Assembly (NCBI GenBank): GCA_030035585.1
Contig: CM057469.1
Location: forward strand, 22,190,501 to 22,254,500
Source of the DNA: Dugong dugon
Taxonomy: Eukaryota; Chordata; Mammalia; Sirenia; Dugongidae
DNA length: 64,000 nt
Direction: 5' to 3'
In this document: positions 1 through 10,594 of the stretch, one piece after another
Numbering within the stretch: the stretch's first letter is position 1
Layout of the letters: every line of letters begins with the position of its first letter
The notes under the pieces: model-generated
Told to the model about the DNA's origin: nothing
Databases searched by the model: none
Seen by the model: the letters and a program-made list of their open reading frames with translations, nothing else
Translations under genes and position numbers: made by a program

Positions 1-355
1 AGAGAAATGAAGTCTTGATACATGCTACAATATGGATATAGCTCAAAGACATTATGCTAAGTGAAATAAGTCAAATACAGAAGGACAAATATTGTATGAT
101 CTCACTTATATAAAAAGATAAGAACAGGCAAATGTGTAGAGACCAAAATTTATTAGTGGTGACCAGGGGCAGTATGGAAGGGGAAAGGAGAGAGTTATTT
201 CTATGGAGTAATGAGTTTTGGTTTATGGTGATGGAAAAATGTCATTGATGATAATGAAATTTCTGTCACAAGTTGTACACCTGTAAAAATTTGAACTGGC
301 AAGAGTTGTGTGATAGATATATTTACAACAACAACAAAAAAAAAAAAAAAATAAA
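1..355 (+). mobile_element. L1-like LINE 3' end
   Basis: Contains the motif series typical of old mammalian L1 3' ends: GCTAAGTGAAATAAGTCA, TATTGTATGATCTCACTTAT, GTGGTGACCAGGGGCAG, and a terminal A/C-rich tail ending in an A run near 340-355. The element starts before the window edge. Confidence 0.72.
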
Positions 356-1179
356 GAGTAGCTGCTGAGGCTGCTTATATACAACCAAACACCTTATGGG
401 ATTTAGTTCTATGGCTTGAAGGTTTAGGATCATGGTTTCATGTGACATCCCAGTCAACCAACCTAATAATCTGTTTGGTGCTTCTGTTCTACCTCTTGGT
501 TTGTTGCATAGTGCCTGAGGTCTTAAAAGCTTGCAAGCAGCCATCCGAGGCACAACAATTGGTCTTTATTTGCTTGCAGCAACAGAGGAAGAAGGAGAGT
601 CAGAAATAGGAGGAAAAAATGGAATGTATGGCTAATTGCCTCCATGAACAGTTGCCTTTTTGTCAGGAGACCAGAAAAACTGGATAGTGCCTGGTTACCA
701 TTACTGAACATTTTGATCAAAGATTCTATAGAAGAATACTGATCAAAAGGGGAAAAATATAGAACAGAATTTCAAATTCTCCTGGACTCCAGACATCCTG
801 GAGTCATGAAGGTTGGGTAAAACCCTGAAACTATTACCCTGAGATAATCTTTAAATCTTAAACCAAACTATCCCCTGAAGTCTTCTTAAAACCAAACAAT
901 AGTTTAGCTTAACTAGCAAAGAATGTCTGCTTTGAGCATTATGCTCTTTTAAGATATATTTATATGGGATCAACTGGCAACAGCAACTCAGAGGATTAGA
1001 TAGGAAACTTAGACAGCTGTGAGTTTCTGTTAATTGAGGAGGAACAACTCAGAAAAGGAGGATGAAAATGGTTGCACAACTCGAATAATGTAATCAATGT
1101 CACTGAATTGTACATGTAGAAGCAGTTGAATTGGTATATGTTCTGCTGCATACATTCTCAATGACAATAACAAAAAAAA
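356..1179 (+). mobile_element. L1 3' UTR, plus orientation
   Basis: Contains a 3' UTR block (ATCTTAAAAGCTTGCAAGCAG-like, AACATTTTGATCAAAG, CATTATGCTCTTTTAAGA, GTCACTGAATTGTACATGTA) ending in AATAACAAAAAAA. The reverse complement of much of it recurs at 2921-3593, and related but more diverged sequence at 26989-27806. I associate this subfamily with elephant L1 (from memory). Confidence 0.8.
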
Positions 1180-1672
1180 ATTATCTAAATTGAACCAAAT
1201 AAATAAATACTTAGAAAAAAATCACTAAATGCACAGCTAGCTCCTAGTTTCCATTTCTCAGGCAATCAAGGTACTTAAAGGACTGTGGTCAGTGAGTAAG
1301 TGGAATATTTTCTTAAATTTAAAACTTCAATGTTACCCTTATTAACAACAACAACAAAGATTTCTCTAGAAACTACACTTGGCATTTTCTAGATGCTCAG
1401 AATACAAAGAAATACTAGAAATTGTTCCTGCCCAAAGTCTACTTTTGTAAAGACCAAAACTTTTACCCTTTTAGACTCAGATCCAACATTTTCTCCGCAT
1501 TGTTTTCCCCGATTGCCATTCCCAGCCCTGGATAGAGTTAAGACTTCTTCCTCTGTGTTCTTAGGATGTTTTCTTCAGACTTCTTCTATAGGACTCATCC
1601 CACTCAATATAATTGTTTCCACATCTGTTCATCCATTATCCGGTGAGCCTCGTATTTCCAGTTCATAGCAGA
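1180..1672. other. Unassigned A+T-rich stretch
   Basis: No gene or clear repeat recognised. The 1380-1660 part is pyrimidine-rich and may be a decayed LINE. It ends at the target site of the next AfroSINE. Confidence 0.4.
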
Positions 1673-1684
1673 ATTTGACAAATA

Positions 1685-1896
1685 CCAAAAAATCAAACCA
1701 GTTGTTGTTGAGACAACTCCAACTTACAGTGACCATGTGTGTCAGAATAGAACTGTGCTCTGCAAGGTTTTCAATGGCTGATTTTTCGGAAGTAGACCAC
1801 CAGGCCTTTCTTTTGAGGTGCCTCTGGGTGGCTAGAACCTTCAACCTTTTGGTTAGGTTCAGAGCACTTAACCATTTGCACCACACTAGGACTCCT
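1685..1896 (-). mobile_element. AfroSINE with 12-bp target duplication
   Basis: Minus-oriented SINE with degenerate body (TGACCATGTGTGTCAGAATAG, GTGCCTCTGGGTGG) ending CACTAGGACTCC. It is flanked by perfect direct repeats ATTTGACAAATA at 1673-1684 and 1897-1908, consistent with L1 or RTE-style target-primed insertion. Confidence 0.9.
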
Positions 1897-1984
1897 ATTT
1901 GACAAATAGTAAGTGCTTAATACACATCTGCTAAATAGATGAGTTGGCCAGTAGAGTCACTCATGAAAGTAGTTAACACATTTT

Positions 1985-2335
1985 GACTAAATCTGCTTTG
2001 GTTTGAAACCTAGTTCTATTACTTATTCTATGACCTAGAATAAGTTGGAGGTGCATGGGTTAATTGTTCAGCTGCTAAACAAAAGGTCAGGAGTTCAAGC
2101 CCACCAGCCGCTCCTTGGAAGCCCTATGGGGTAGATCTACTCTGTCCTGTAGGGTCATTGTGAGTCGGAATCGACTCAACGGCAATGGGTTTAAAGTAAG
2201 TTGTTTCACCTCTCGGTGTCCGAGTTTCCTTATCTTTGTAGTGGAGATAAATGAAACATGTCAGGTTTTTTTTCTGAGGATTAAATGGTACATGGATGAC
2301 TCAACAGTTTCTGGACTGTATTATTACTACTAGCA
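1985..2335 (+). mobile_element. MIR SINE split by an AfroSINE
   Basis: The left half reads like MIR (GAAACCTAGTTCTATTACTTA, ATGACC). After the inserted AfroSINE it resumes with TTCACCTCTCGGTGTCCGAG and TTTCCTTATCTTTGTAGTGG, then GAGGATTAAATG. These are the usual MIR blocks in the correct order. Confidence 0.75.
2047..2195 (+). mobile_element. AfroSINE (short type)
   Basis: Degenerate head (GGTGCATGGGTTAATTG), then CCCACCAGCCGCTCCTTGGA, CCCTATGGGGTAG, and tail GAGTCGGAATCGACTCAACG. It lacks the ~50-bp mid segment (GAGAAAGAT...TTACAGCC) present in longer copies. Inserted into a MIR. Confidence 0.9.
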
Positions 2336-2550
2336 TTATTATTAATCTAAGTCTCTGCCATGTATGATGCATTTTACAAAACATATGGGGGGATAGAGAG
2401 GAACTGTTACAAAGATATATGAAACATGGTCCCTGGCCTTGAGCGTTTATAATCTAGTAGGAGCAACAAGGTGAGCATGAAAGATATTAGAAAGTAAGTA
2501 TTCATAGATGATACATAAAACCTGAAAATAGAATGTTATATTAGAAATAC

Positions 2551-2733
2551 AGTAAAACCTGTGAAAGCCAGAACCTGTGCAAGGCAGAAACCTGTCAGAG
2601 AAGGAAAACTCAAATATTTTCCACTAATAGACAGCAATAGAAAAGTGCTGTACCCCGTCAACGGCAGAAAACTTGCAAGACCCGGAGAAACAAGGCAGTT
2701 CTGACGAGTTCTGGCTCTCACAGGTTTCACTAT
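2551..2733. mobile_element. Small DNA transposon (MITE) with ~25-bp terminal inverted repeats
   Basis: The left end CAGTAAAACCTGTGAAAGCC and the inverted right end AGTGAAACCTGTGAGAGCC match over about 25 bp with few differences. A TA dinucleotide precedes the left end. Its 183-bp length and lack of coding potential suggest a non-autonomous Tc1/mariner or Tigger-type element. The family name cannot be fixed by eye. Confidence 0.75.
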
Positions 2734-2920
2734 CGTATGATTACAAGGTGTTAATTCCCTGTTTCATTGTTCTTTTCCATTTATTTTTCTTTTTTTGCTA
2801 AGCCAGGATTTAGGTAAAATCTACACATCAAAGATAGAATTTTCTTTCCTTTAGCAAGCTCTGTCTCAGTTGGTGAGTCACTTGATCCAAGTGCCTCACT
2901 TGTTTTTAAGTAATTTTATT

Positions 2921-3593
2921 TATTTTGTTGTTGTTATTGTTGAGAATATACACAGTAAACCATACCTCAATTCAACAGTTTCTACATGTACAGTTCAGTG
3001 ACACTAATTACTTTCTTCGAGTTGTGCAACCCTTCTCACCCTCCTTTTTTGAGTTGTTCCTTCTCAATTAACATAAATTCACTGCCCCCTAAGGTTCCTA
3101 TCTAATCTTTCCAGTTGCTGTTGTCAGTTCGATCCCATGTAGATAGTTCTTAAAAGAGCATAATGCTCAAGGCAGACAGTTTTTACCAGTTAAGCTAAAC
3201 TATTGTTTGGTTTTAAGAAGACTTCAGGGGATATTTTGGTTTAAGGTTTAAAGATTATCTTAGGGTAATAGTTTCAGGGGTTCATCCAACCTTTATGGCT
3301 CCAGGATGTCTGAAGTCCATGAGAATTTGAAATTCTGTTCTGCATGTCCCCCCCTTTGATCAGGATTCTTCTATAGAATCTTTGATCAAAATGTTCAGTA
3401 ATGATAGCTGGGCACCATCCAGTTCTTCTGGTCTTATGGCAAAGGAGGCAGTTGTTCATAGAGGCGATTAGCCACACATTTCATATCCTCCTCCTATTCC
3501 TGACTCTCCTTCTTTCTCTGTTGTTCCAGGCAAATAGAGACCAATTGTTGTGCCTTGGATGGCCACTTGCAAGCTTTTAAGACTCCACAAGTG
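2921..3593 (-). mobile_element. L1 3' UTR, minus orientation
   Basis: Reverse-complement relative of 500-1179. It starts (plus view) with TTATTTTGTTGTTGTTATTG, then CTACATGTACAGTTCAGTGA, TCTTAAAAGAGCATAATGCTC, TTTGATCAAAATGTTCAGTA, and ends near CTTGCAAGCTTTTAAGACTC. It is 5'-truncated. Confidence 0.85.
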
Positions 3594-4814
3594 TCTCGCT
3601 TTTTATGAGCTGGCTCAGTTCACAGAAACAAGTGAAAGAGAAAGAGCCTCTAGTGAACCCAATTACTGTGGTCCAGGGAAAAGAACACAACACTGGGAGC
3701 AAAGAGGACTGACTCAAGCCCATCTATGCCACCTCTCTAGTTACATGAGACCAAAGGGCTATCCAAAGGGGTTAATACTGGTTCAGGTAAATTAGTTACC
3801 TCAATTTCCTTATCTGTAAAACTACGATCTACAAGATTCCTCCCAGCTCTAAAATTTTATGATTGTGTGCTCTGGAGGGAGAAATCATTAACAGTGTGAG
3901 TAGAGGGTAATATAGAATTCTTACAGGTTCTGAAACGACCCCCCATGTTTTCAGTTACATGATTCAAACTGATTAATTCCAGTAATATAGTAAGTATCTT
4001 GCTTGTATTTGATTGTCTCTGGCAAGAAGAATATCACTTAGGTATGTTTAGGACCCTAAGTCTCAGGCCAGCTGAAAGTCCTAGATAATGTTGGCCCAGC
4101 AACCCCAGAAATGGGCATTATCCCTCCTGGAGGATGGGTCCAGGCTATCTGCAGAAGAAAACGCCTAACTTGTGTATCTTGTGGAGGAGGATGCAATAGA
4201 GGACTAGGACTACCACCTTACAAATGTCCAGGCCCTTTAAGGGATTTGCCCAGCATGCATTGTGAAGGAAACCTAATTTTCCAGAAGTTCTCTATTGTCT
4301 ACTACCAGAGATCCTCCAGCTGTGCTTCCTTCTGTTAATAGTAATGTAATCCTTATATAGCCTGTGTGATAGCTTTTTGAAGCCAGAATGAGCAGTAAGG
4401 AAATGACATTAAGCTCTAAATGTCTTCAGCACTTTATCTGCATTATTATTATTATTATTTTGATATTATTTCTCTTAACATTATTATTATTATTTGGTGA
4501 CTAATGCCCTACTTTGTATTATAGTTATCTATATACATGTCTTATTTGTAGTATTAGACTTCCAGTTTTTTAAGATTAGGCATACAACCTGATCTTTATG
4601 AGGTTTATAGTGTCTAGTCCATAGCAGTGGTATCCCTCATTCCACATCCTCTTCTGAATCCGGTTTGAATATTTGGCAGTTCCCTGTCAATGTACTGCTG
4701 CAACAGTTTTTGACTTCTCTTCAGCAAAATTTTACTTGCGTGTGATATTAATGATATTGTTCAGTAATTTCTACACTCTGTTGGATCACCTTTCTTTGGA
4801 ATGGGCACAAATAT
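3594..4814. other. Mostly unassigned intron or flank
   Basis: Contains a short plus-strand MIR remnant at 3785-3865 (CTCAATTTCCTTATCTGTAAAA) and a (TTA)n tract at 4441-4490. The rest shows no gene, splice pair or clear repeat. 4081-4330 has a modest purine-rich block with no recognisable protein. Confidence 0.5.
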
Positions 4815-5385
4815 GGAAGCAGCAGTCAAGAAATCAAACGACGTATTGCATTAGGCAAATGTGCTGCAAAAGACTTTAAAGTGTTAAAAACCAAAGACGT
4901 CACTTTGAGGACTAACATGCGCCTGACCCAAGCCATGTTATCTTCAATCGCCTCGTATGCATGGGAAAGCTGGACAATGAAATAAGGAGGACTGAAGAAG
5001 AATTGATGCATTTGAATTATGGTGTTGGCGAAGAATATTGACTACACCATGGACTTCCAAAAGAATGAACAAATCTGTCTTGGAAGAAATACAGCCAGAA
5101 CGCACCTTAGAAGTAAGGATAGTGAGATTTGTCTCATATACTTCGGACATGTTATCGGGAGGGACAGTCCCTGGAGAAGGACATCATGCTTGGTAAAGTA
5201 GAGGGTCAGCCAAAAAGAGGAAGCGCCTCAACGAGATGGATTGACACAGTGGCTGCAACAACGGGCTCAAACATAGCAATGATTGTGAGGACGGTGCAAC
5301 ACCGTGCAGTGTTTCATTCTGTTGTACACAGGGTCACTATGAGTCGGAATCAACTTGACGGCAGCTAACAACAACAACAAGTACA
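4815..5385 (+). mobile_element. RTE LINE 3' end (ORF2 C-terminus plus tail)
   Basis: Frame-broken protein signals typical of RTE/BovB ORF2 C-termini: CYFGHVI-like (TACTTCGGACATGTTATC), LEKDIMLGK (GGAGAAGGACATCATGCTTG), then GRQ..RWIDTVA. The tail is GGGTCACTATGAGTCGGAAT followed by CTAACAACAACAACAA. Many stops and frameshifts; inactive. The tail is the same one carried by some AfroSINEs here. Confidence 0.9.
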
Positions 5386-5676
5386 TAACAAGTAGCCAAT
5401 CAATATTTGTTGAATGAAATATAAACAAATGCATACAGAGCTCTCCTCTCCTTCCCTCCAAGATATTTTAGATGGCAGATAATTGCTGTATACACTGGAC
5501 CTTCTAAACTATGAGCTTAATCTTAAAATGGCCAGTAGAGACAATCTTCCTGGAGGATGGGGCCAAGCTATTCCTGAGTAAAAAACTTGTGATGGTAACC
5601 ACAATAACACTCTGGAAATCTGCAATGTTTTTGTAAATACACTGCCCTAGTTTGGCTTTTTTTTTTTTTTTTTTTC

Positions 5677-5985
5677 TGCAAGAGCTTCTGTTCTTTCAAG
5701 CTCATCAAATGTCTCTGCACATTTAATACATTCAACTCTGCTTAGCAAAGTTGCTTTGAGCGTATATTTTGAGTCGTCAGCTGGTACATACTGTACACTT
5801 AGCAATGTGCTTGTCTGAGTCGCTAATCACCAAGAGTATTCTCCTGAGAAAAATGTGCTGTCAGTTATTGAGGATTTGCATTTTCCACTAATAGAGTCTC
5901 CACAACTGTGACAATTCAATAAATTTTGCATGGTGAGATGTACTAATCGCTTGTCAGTCATACTGTAAAATGTTTTTTTGTCTTT
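5677..5985 (-). other. Coding-like stretch ending at an oligo(A) tract
   Basis: One minus-strand frame stays open for about 100 codons with a single TGA (5829-5827). It contains the Cys-rich segment LLNCHSCGDSISGKCKSS and a C-terminal part KYTLKATLLSRVECIKCAET. It runs straight into 19 A residues (T run 5657-5675). This may be a retrocopy fragment primed from an internal A tract, or part of an old transposon. I do not recognise the protein. Confidence 0.35.
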
Positions 5986-6539
5986 GTGACAGAGTTATGA
6001 AACCTACAATTAGTACGTTTTCAAAGTTGTCGATGGAGACCCTATAATACAATGGACACCATGTTTCACCTTACATTTTGCATTCCTTTGTTTGAGAACA
6101 AAGGACTGTCCAAAGTGGTGAATACTGGGTCACACAAATTAGTGACAGCATATCTTTTCAGAGCAATCCAGTTTTAGAAATCAAATCTCACTTCAGCCAT
6201 ATATTTCAGTACTGCTTTCTCAAACGGTTTCACACACAGGGTTTGAGTTAACAGGTATAAGTTGAAAGAGGACAGAAGGCTACTATTTGTACCTAACGGG
6301 AGACCTGCAGTGGTGGGTAAATAGTGCATTGCAGTTTGAGTCTCAGGCATTTTTGCTGCTTTGTCTCTCATTTCCACTATGGTCTCCTTCTTTATCACTT
6401 CAGGCTCCCATGACCTCTTTTGGATTGGTGGTTCAGGTCAGGAAAGTCCAAAATTTCCAGTGCAAGTGATAAGCCAAAACAGTCATTAAATCAGGAAGGG
6501 GGTAGTGGTGATGAAGAAATAGAGATACAACCAACCATC
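5986..6539. other. Unassigned stretch
   Basis: No gene, splice pair or repeat recognised; ordinary intron-like composition. Confidence 0.4.
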
Positions 6540-7130
6540 CCCCTTCTCTTTTATTTATTTTTTTATTGTGGTAAATATATATATAACAAAACATTTGCCA
6601 TTTCAACAGTCTTTACACGTGCAATTCAGTGATATTAATTATGTTCATCTTGCTGTTCAACCGTCACCACTACCCATTTCCAACATTTTCCATCACTCTT
6701 AAGAGAAGCTCAGTGCCCCTCCTGCCCCTGGTAACAATTAATATCCTTTGGTCTCTATACATTTACCTGTTCTAGAAATTTCATATAAGTGGGATCACAC
6801 AATGTTTCTCCTTTTTTCACTCAACATAATGTTTTCAAGGTTCATCCATTTTGTAGCATGTACCAGGACGTCATTTCTCTTTATGGCTAAGTAATATTCC
6901 ATCGTATGTACCACATTTTGTTTATTCATTCATCTGTTGATGGACACTGGGTTGTTTCCACCTTTTGTCTATTGTGAATAGTGCTGCAATAAACATTGGT
7001 ACACAAGTGTCTGTTTGTGTTCCTGCTTTCAATTCTTTTGGGTATATACCTAGGATTCGGATTACTGGATCATATGGAAATAGTATGTTTAACTTTTGAA
7101 AATATCTAATTCTAGTATCTGTTCCTTTAT
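6540..7130 (-). mobile_element. L1 LINE, 3' part of ORF2 and UTR
   Basis: The plus strand shows the complement of a mammalian L1 3' end: CATTTCAACAGTCTTTACACG, AAGTAATATTCCATCGTATG, TGTTGATGGACACTGGGTTG, TATTGTGAATAGTGCTGCAA, GGATTACTGGATCATATGG. These encode the L1 ORF2 C-terminal region on the minus strand, with frameshifts. Confidence 0.9.
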
Positions 7131-8019
7131 GTGTTCTAAACCTTAGTACAGAGTTCTTTACATGATAAACCTGAAATAGTGCAGTTTGGAGACTTGGATT
7201 CCTGTTTGTTCTGAGAATCCTCATCACCAGGGCTCAGGAAAACTGCTCCCAGTCCAAGCAACGACTGTCACGTACTGCTTTGCAGACGCCCTCCTTTCTT
7301 TTCTTGATGACCTTAATTGAATTTTAGAAGTTTGTGACTAATTAATGTTTTGTTTTTCTGAGTGCACCAAGCTGTGGGTATATTTTAAGTAAAATTTAAT
7401 TGGCAAACTGGGTTCCAAACCTTCCAAAGGGCATTTAGTTTATCTCCCCATGAATAGGAAGTTCTTTAAACAATATCATCATAGTGTTTTAGACTCAAAA
7501 AGGATCTTGCAATTTATGCAGTCCAACTCCTTCCTTTTACCAAATAAGGAAAAGTAACAATAAAGAGAGATTAAGTGATTGTTGAAAATCATACAGTTGG
7601 TAGTGGTCAGGCTATGAATAACCCAGCTCTTCTAATTTTTAATGCATTGTTTTTGTTTGTTTTGCTTTCCAATAGACTACTGTATAATTTTTTTAAATAA
7701 TTTTTGAACCATAGCTAATTTTAAGTAAGTTTTATGGAAGGCCCAAAGCCATGCACAGACTTTAGATGCACGATGGACTTGAAAATAATTTTTTATTGAG
7801 TTCAACTTCATTATAAGGGAGGTTGCCCAGTCATGAAATAGTGCAGCTGTCAATAGAGGCAATTTAGTGTTGAGGCAGGATCGCTTGGTAGGAAAAAAAG
7901 CATTGACTGCTGTGTGTTTGGGGGGAAGGTATTTGAAGAAATCTTACATGGGAGAGGCCAAGAGCACTTATTTGTTTAACATTTGAGACTTTCTTGGTAC
8001 ATTCAATGGTACATTTATT

Positions 8020-8020
<1 letters not shown>
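7131..8020. other. Unassigned stretch with one ancient-repeat trace
   Basis: 7485-7620 has a MIR-like series (AGGATCTTGCAATTTATGCAG, CCAAATAAGGAAAAG, ATCATACAGTTGGTAGTGG). The rest is unrecognised. Confidence 0.4.

Positions 8021-8023
<3 letters not shown>

Positions 8024-8064
<41 letters not shown>
8024..8064. repeat. (TG)n microsatellite
   Basis: About 20 uninterrupted TG dinucleotides. On the minus strand this is (CA)n directly after the RPS12 retropseudogene 3' UTR, a common fate of an A-rich retrocopy tail. Confidence 0.97.
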
Positions 8065-8067
<3 letters not shown>

Positions 8068-8200
8068 GAGAGCAAAGTTTTTTTTATCTGCTCACTTCTT
8101 GCATTTGAAATAGTCTTGGATGACATCCTTGGCCTGAGGTTCTTTGCCATAGTCCTTAACAAGCACACAACTGCAACCAATCACTTAAGGAATTTCCCAA

Positions 8201-8407
8201 TGAGCCCTGGTAGTGCGACAGTTATGCACTTCAAGGCTAATCAAAAGGTTGGTAGTGTGAACCCACCCAGCCATTCAGTGGGGGAAAGACCTGGCGATCT
8301 GCTTCCATAAAGATTACAGCCTAGAAAACCCTATAGGGCAGTTCTACTCTGTCACATGGGGTCACTGTGAGTCAGAATCAACTCAAGGGCACCTAACAAC
8401 AAGAACA
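8201..8407 (+). mobile_element. AfroSINE with RTE-like tail
   Basis: Starts GAGCCCTGGTAGTG and carries the tRNA-like B-box region and the body AACCCTATAGGGCAGTTCTA. It ends CAACTCAAGGGCACCTAACAACAAG, the RTE-type tail. It sits inside the RPS12 retropseudogene and is therefore younger. Confidence 0.92.
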
Positions 8408-8446
8408 ATTTATGTTAGTTTTTCAGAGGTCTGCCCATTCTGTAAG

Positions 8447-8660
8447 GAGCCCTGTTGGTGCAGTGATTAAAGTGCTCAGTTACTAAGCAGAAGGTCAGTG
8501 GTTCGAACACATTAGCCGTTCCATTGGAGAAAGATGTGGTAGTCTGCTTCTGTAAAGATTACAGCCTTGGAAACCCTATGGGGCAGTTCTACTCTGTCTT
8601 ATAGGGTCATTATGAGTCAGAATCGACTTGAAGGCAATGAGTTTGATTTGGTTTGGGACC
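8447..8660 (+). mobile_element. AfroSINE, second insertion in the RPS12 pseudogene
   Basis: Head GGAGCCCTGTTGGTGCAGTG, full body, and tail GACTTGAAGGCAATGAGTTTG followed by TTTGG units rather than the CTAACAAC tail. It is separated from the neighbouring SINE by about 39 bp of RPS12-like sequence, so the two are independent insertions. Confidence 0.92.
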
Positions 8661-8925
8661 CTTTCTGCTAGTTTGTTGTTGTCATCTACCTTAATCAGGC
8701 TGATTTGGTATTCAGCACAAAGGGCCTCTCCAACTTAACATACATAGCCCCATCACAATTGGATGCAAGCACGGAAAGATGGGCTTGGTAGTTGTCTAAG
8801 GTTTTGGCAGCTTCATGAATTCCACATGCTAGGCCATCATGGGTGAGGGCAGTCTTCAACACCTCTTGAAAAACAGAATTGAAGTCCATTTTTACTCCTC
8901 CAGCAGAAATGCCTTCTGTGACTGT

Positions 8926-9770
8926 GCAGTGGGTTACCCATGGAGCCAAACCTCCACCTCTGCACAACTCAGTGGTGATGGAAATTTTTTTTTTTTTTTT
9001 TTATGACAGTGTTTTCTTCTTCTTCTTTTTAAAGTCTTTTTCTCCTTTTTTTTTTTTAACTTTCAGACTTCCAGTTTAGGCCATTTTCTCGATGTTTATT
9101 TGTTGTTGTTCATTTTGCTCACTTACATCTTTCAAGTCTACTTGCCCTTGGTTTCCCTTAAGGTGACCCTGATCTCTTTGAGGAACCTCTGGGAGCTTGT
9201 CTTTGCCCACATGCAGGCGGCCTGGGGAGCACCAACAGCCCACATCTCCAACTGGACCTTTTTCCATCATCAGAAGGAGTCTCCCCCGAATGTCTAACCA
9301 ACACCTGACTTTAAACTCGAAATTGAGTTTTGGTTTGGTTTCCTTTCCTATGTAAGCACCTCTTCCTAATTTCCATGTAACTCACAACACAATTACTCCA
9401 GTTTTCCCAGCTTACAAACCTGGAGCTGGCTATCTCTCTTATTAATCCCCAATATCAATAGATCGCCAGGGCTTATGAAGAATTTATTTCCTGTGTCTCT
9501 AAGATTAACTCTTTTCTTTCTATTTCCATAGCACCTGTGATAATTCAGACCTTCATTATCTCATTCATGACTTCTGTAACAGCCCCTGAAAGGAATCTCA
9601 GATTTCATTTCATCCCAACAAAACCTCCACTCATCTCCAAAGTGATTTTTCTTATGCATTGTGAATGGATAGAGTTAATATTTAGTGAGAATCTACTATG
9701 TGCCCAGCATACATCATCTCAATTGATCTTAAAAACCACTATATGAAGGAGGTGTTGTTTTTGTTAGTCA
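8926..9770. other. T-rich tract, unassigned DNA and an L2-like piece
   Basis: 8984-9000 and 9040-9057 are T-rich. 9066-9300 has an open but featureless frame on each strand. 9360-9640 resembles plus-strand L2 ORF (CCTGGAGCTGGCTATCTCTC, TCAGACCTTCATTATCTCAT). No host gene seen. Confidence 0.45.
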
Positions 9771-9774
9771 GTAT

Positions 9775-10020
9775 TACTATCGGCAAACTTGCATTGCGCA
9801 TTTCCTACGTGCAAAGTACCACGCTAAGAACCTTATTTGAATTAGTTTAATTTCTCCCAATAATCTCATGAGAAGGTACTACTGTCATCTCCACTCTATG
9901 AGTGAGATGAGAATTGAAGCTTAGAGGCTTAAAAAACCTGCCCAAGGCCGCACAGCTTGGGAGTGAGACAACCAGTATTTGTACCTGGATAGTCTTAACT
10001 ACAGAGCCTAGGGTCAAAGT
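9775..10020 (-). mobile_element. MIR SINE
   Basis: Shows the minus-oriented MIR order: CGCATTTCCTACGTGCAAAG, AATCTCATGAGAAGGTACTA, AGTGAGATGAGAATTGAAGC, CTGCCCAAGGCCGCACAGCT. Confidence 0.8.
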
Positions 10021-10035
10021 CATTTTTCTACGTTG

Positions 10036-10214
10036 TTATTGTTGTGTGCCGTGGAGTAGATTCTGACTCATAGCAACCCGACATGACAGAGTAGAACCGC
10101 CCCGTAGGATGTGCAAGGCTATAAATCTTTACGGAAGCAGACTGCCACATCTTTCTCCCACAGAGCAGCTGGTGGGGTTGAACCACCAATGTTTCTGTTA
10201 GCAGATTAGAGCCC
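10036..10214 (-). mobile_element. AfroSINE
   Basis: Plus view: TTGTTGTGTGCCGTGGAGTA, TTCTGACTCATAGCAACCCG, GCAGACTGCCACATCTTTCT, GAGCAGCTGGTGGGGTTGAA. The 5' head is truncated (...GATTAGAGCCCC). Confidence 0.92.
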
Positions 10215-10594
10215 CATTATTATAGATGAGGCATCTGAGGGTCAGAGAATATTTCAGCCCTCCACCTTTCCCCTCAGACTTCTTACATCATCATCATTCC
10301 CCTTGCTCTCAGCAGATGACCTTGTTTCCTGGCTTCTACCTTACTTACCCCTTCAATGTTAGCATTCTTCAAGGTTATATCCTTGGCCTCCTTCTCTGTT
10401 AAGTTTAAACTATTGACTTTTGACCTCTTTGGTCATGGACCCCTTTGGAGATTTGATAATACTTTGGCTTTCTTTCCAGAAAAATGTACACATGCACACA
10501 CAGATACACACGTGTCCTATAACTTCCAGGGAATCCAGGACTCTTTTAAAGCCTACACAAGAGCCTAGGCTAGGAACTCATGCTTGTAAACATA

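Larger units (their letters stand above)
8065..8925 (-). pseudogene. RPS12 processed pseudogene split by two AfroSINEs
   Basis: Retrocopy of the small-ribosomal-subunit protein S12 mRNA. The minus strand reads, with substitutions, [44 protein letters not shown], then INLIKVDDN. After two AfroSINEs (8447-8660 and 8201-8407), with a short degraded RPS12-like stretch between them, it resumes at 8180 with GCSCV.VKDYGK.PQAKDVI and YFKCKK. A stop codon lies at 8094-8092, followed by about 27 bases resembling the short 3' UTR. The 5' ATG position has decayed to ACA, and frameshifts separate the segments. No introns are present. The 3' end abuts a (CA)n run where the poly(A) tail would be. It cannot encode S12. 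Confidence 0.9.

Noticed and set aside
8023-8310. Open frame beginning with a Cys-Val repeat
   Set aside because: Produced by the (TG)n microsatellite and antisense RPS12 pseudogene.
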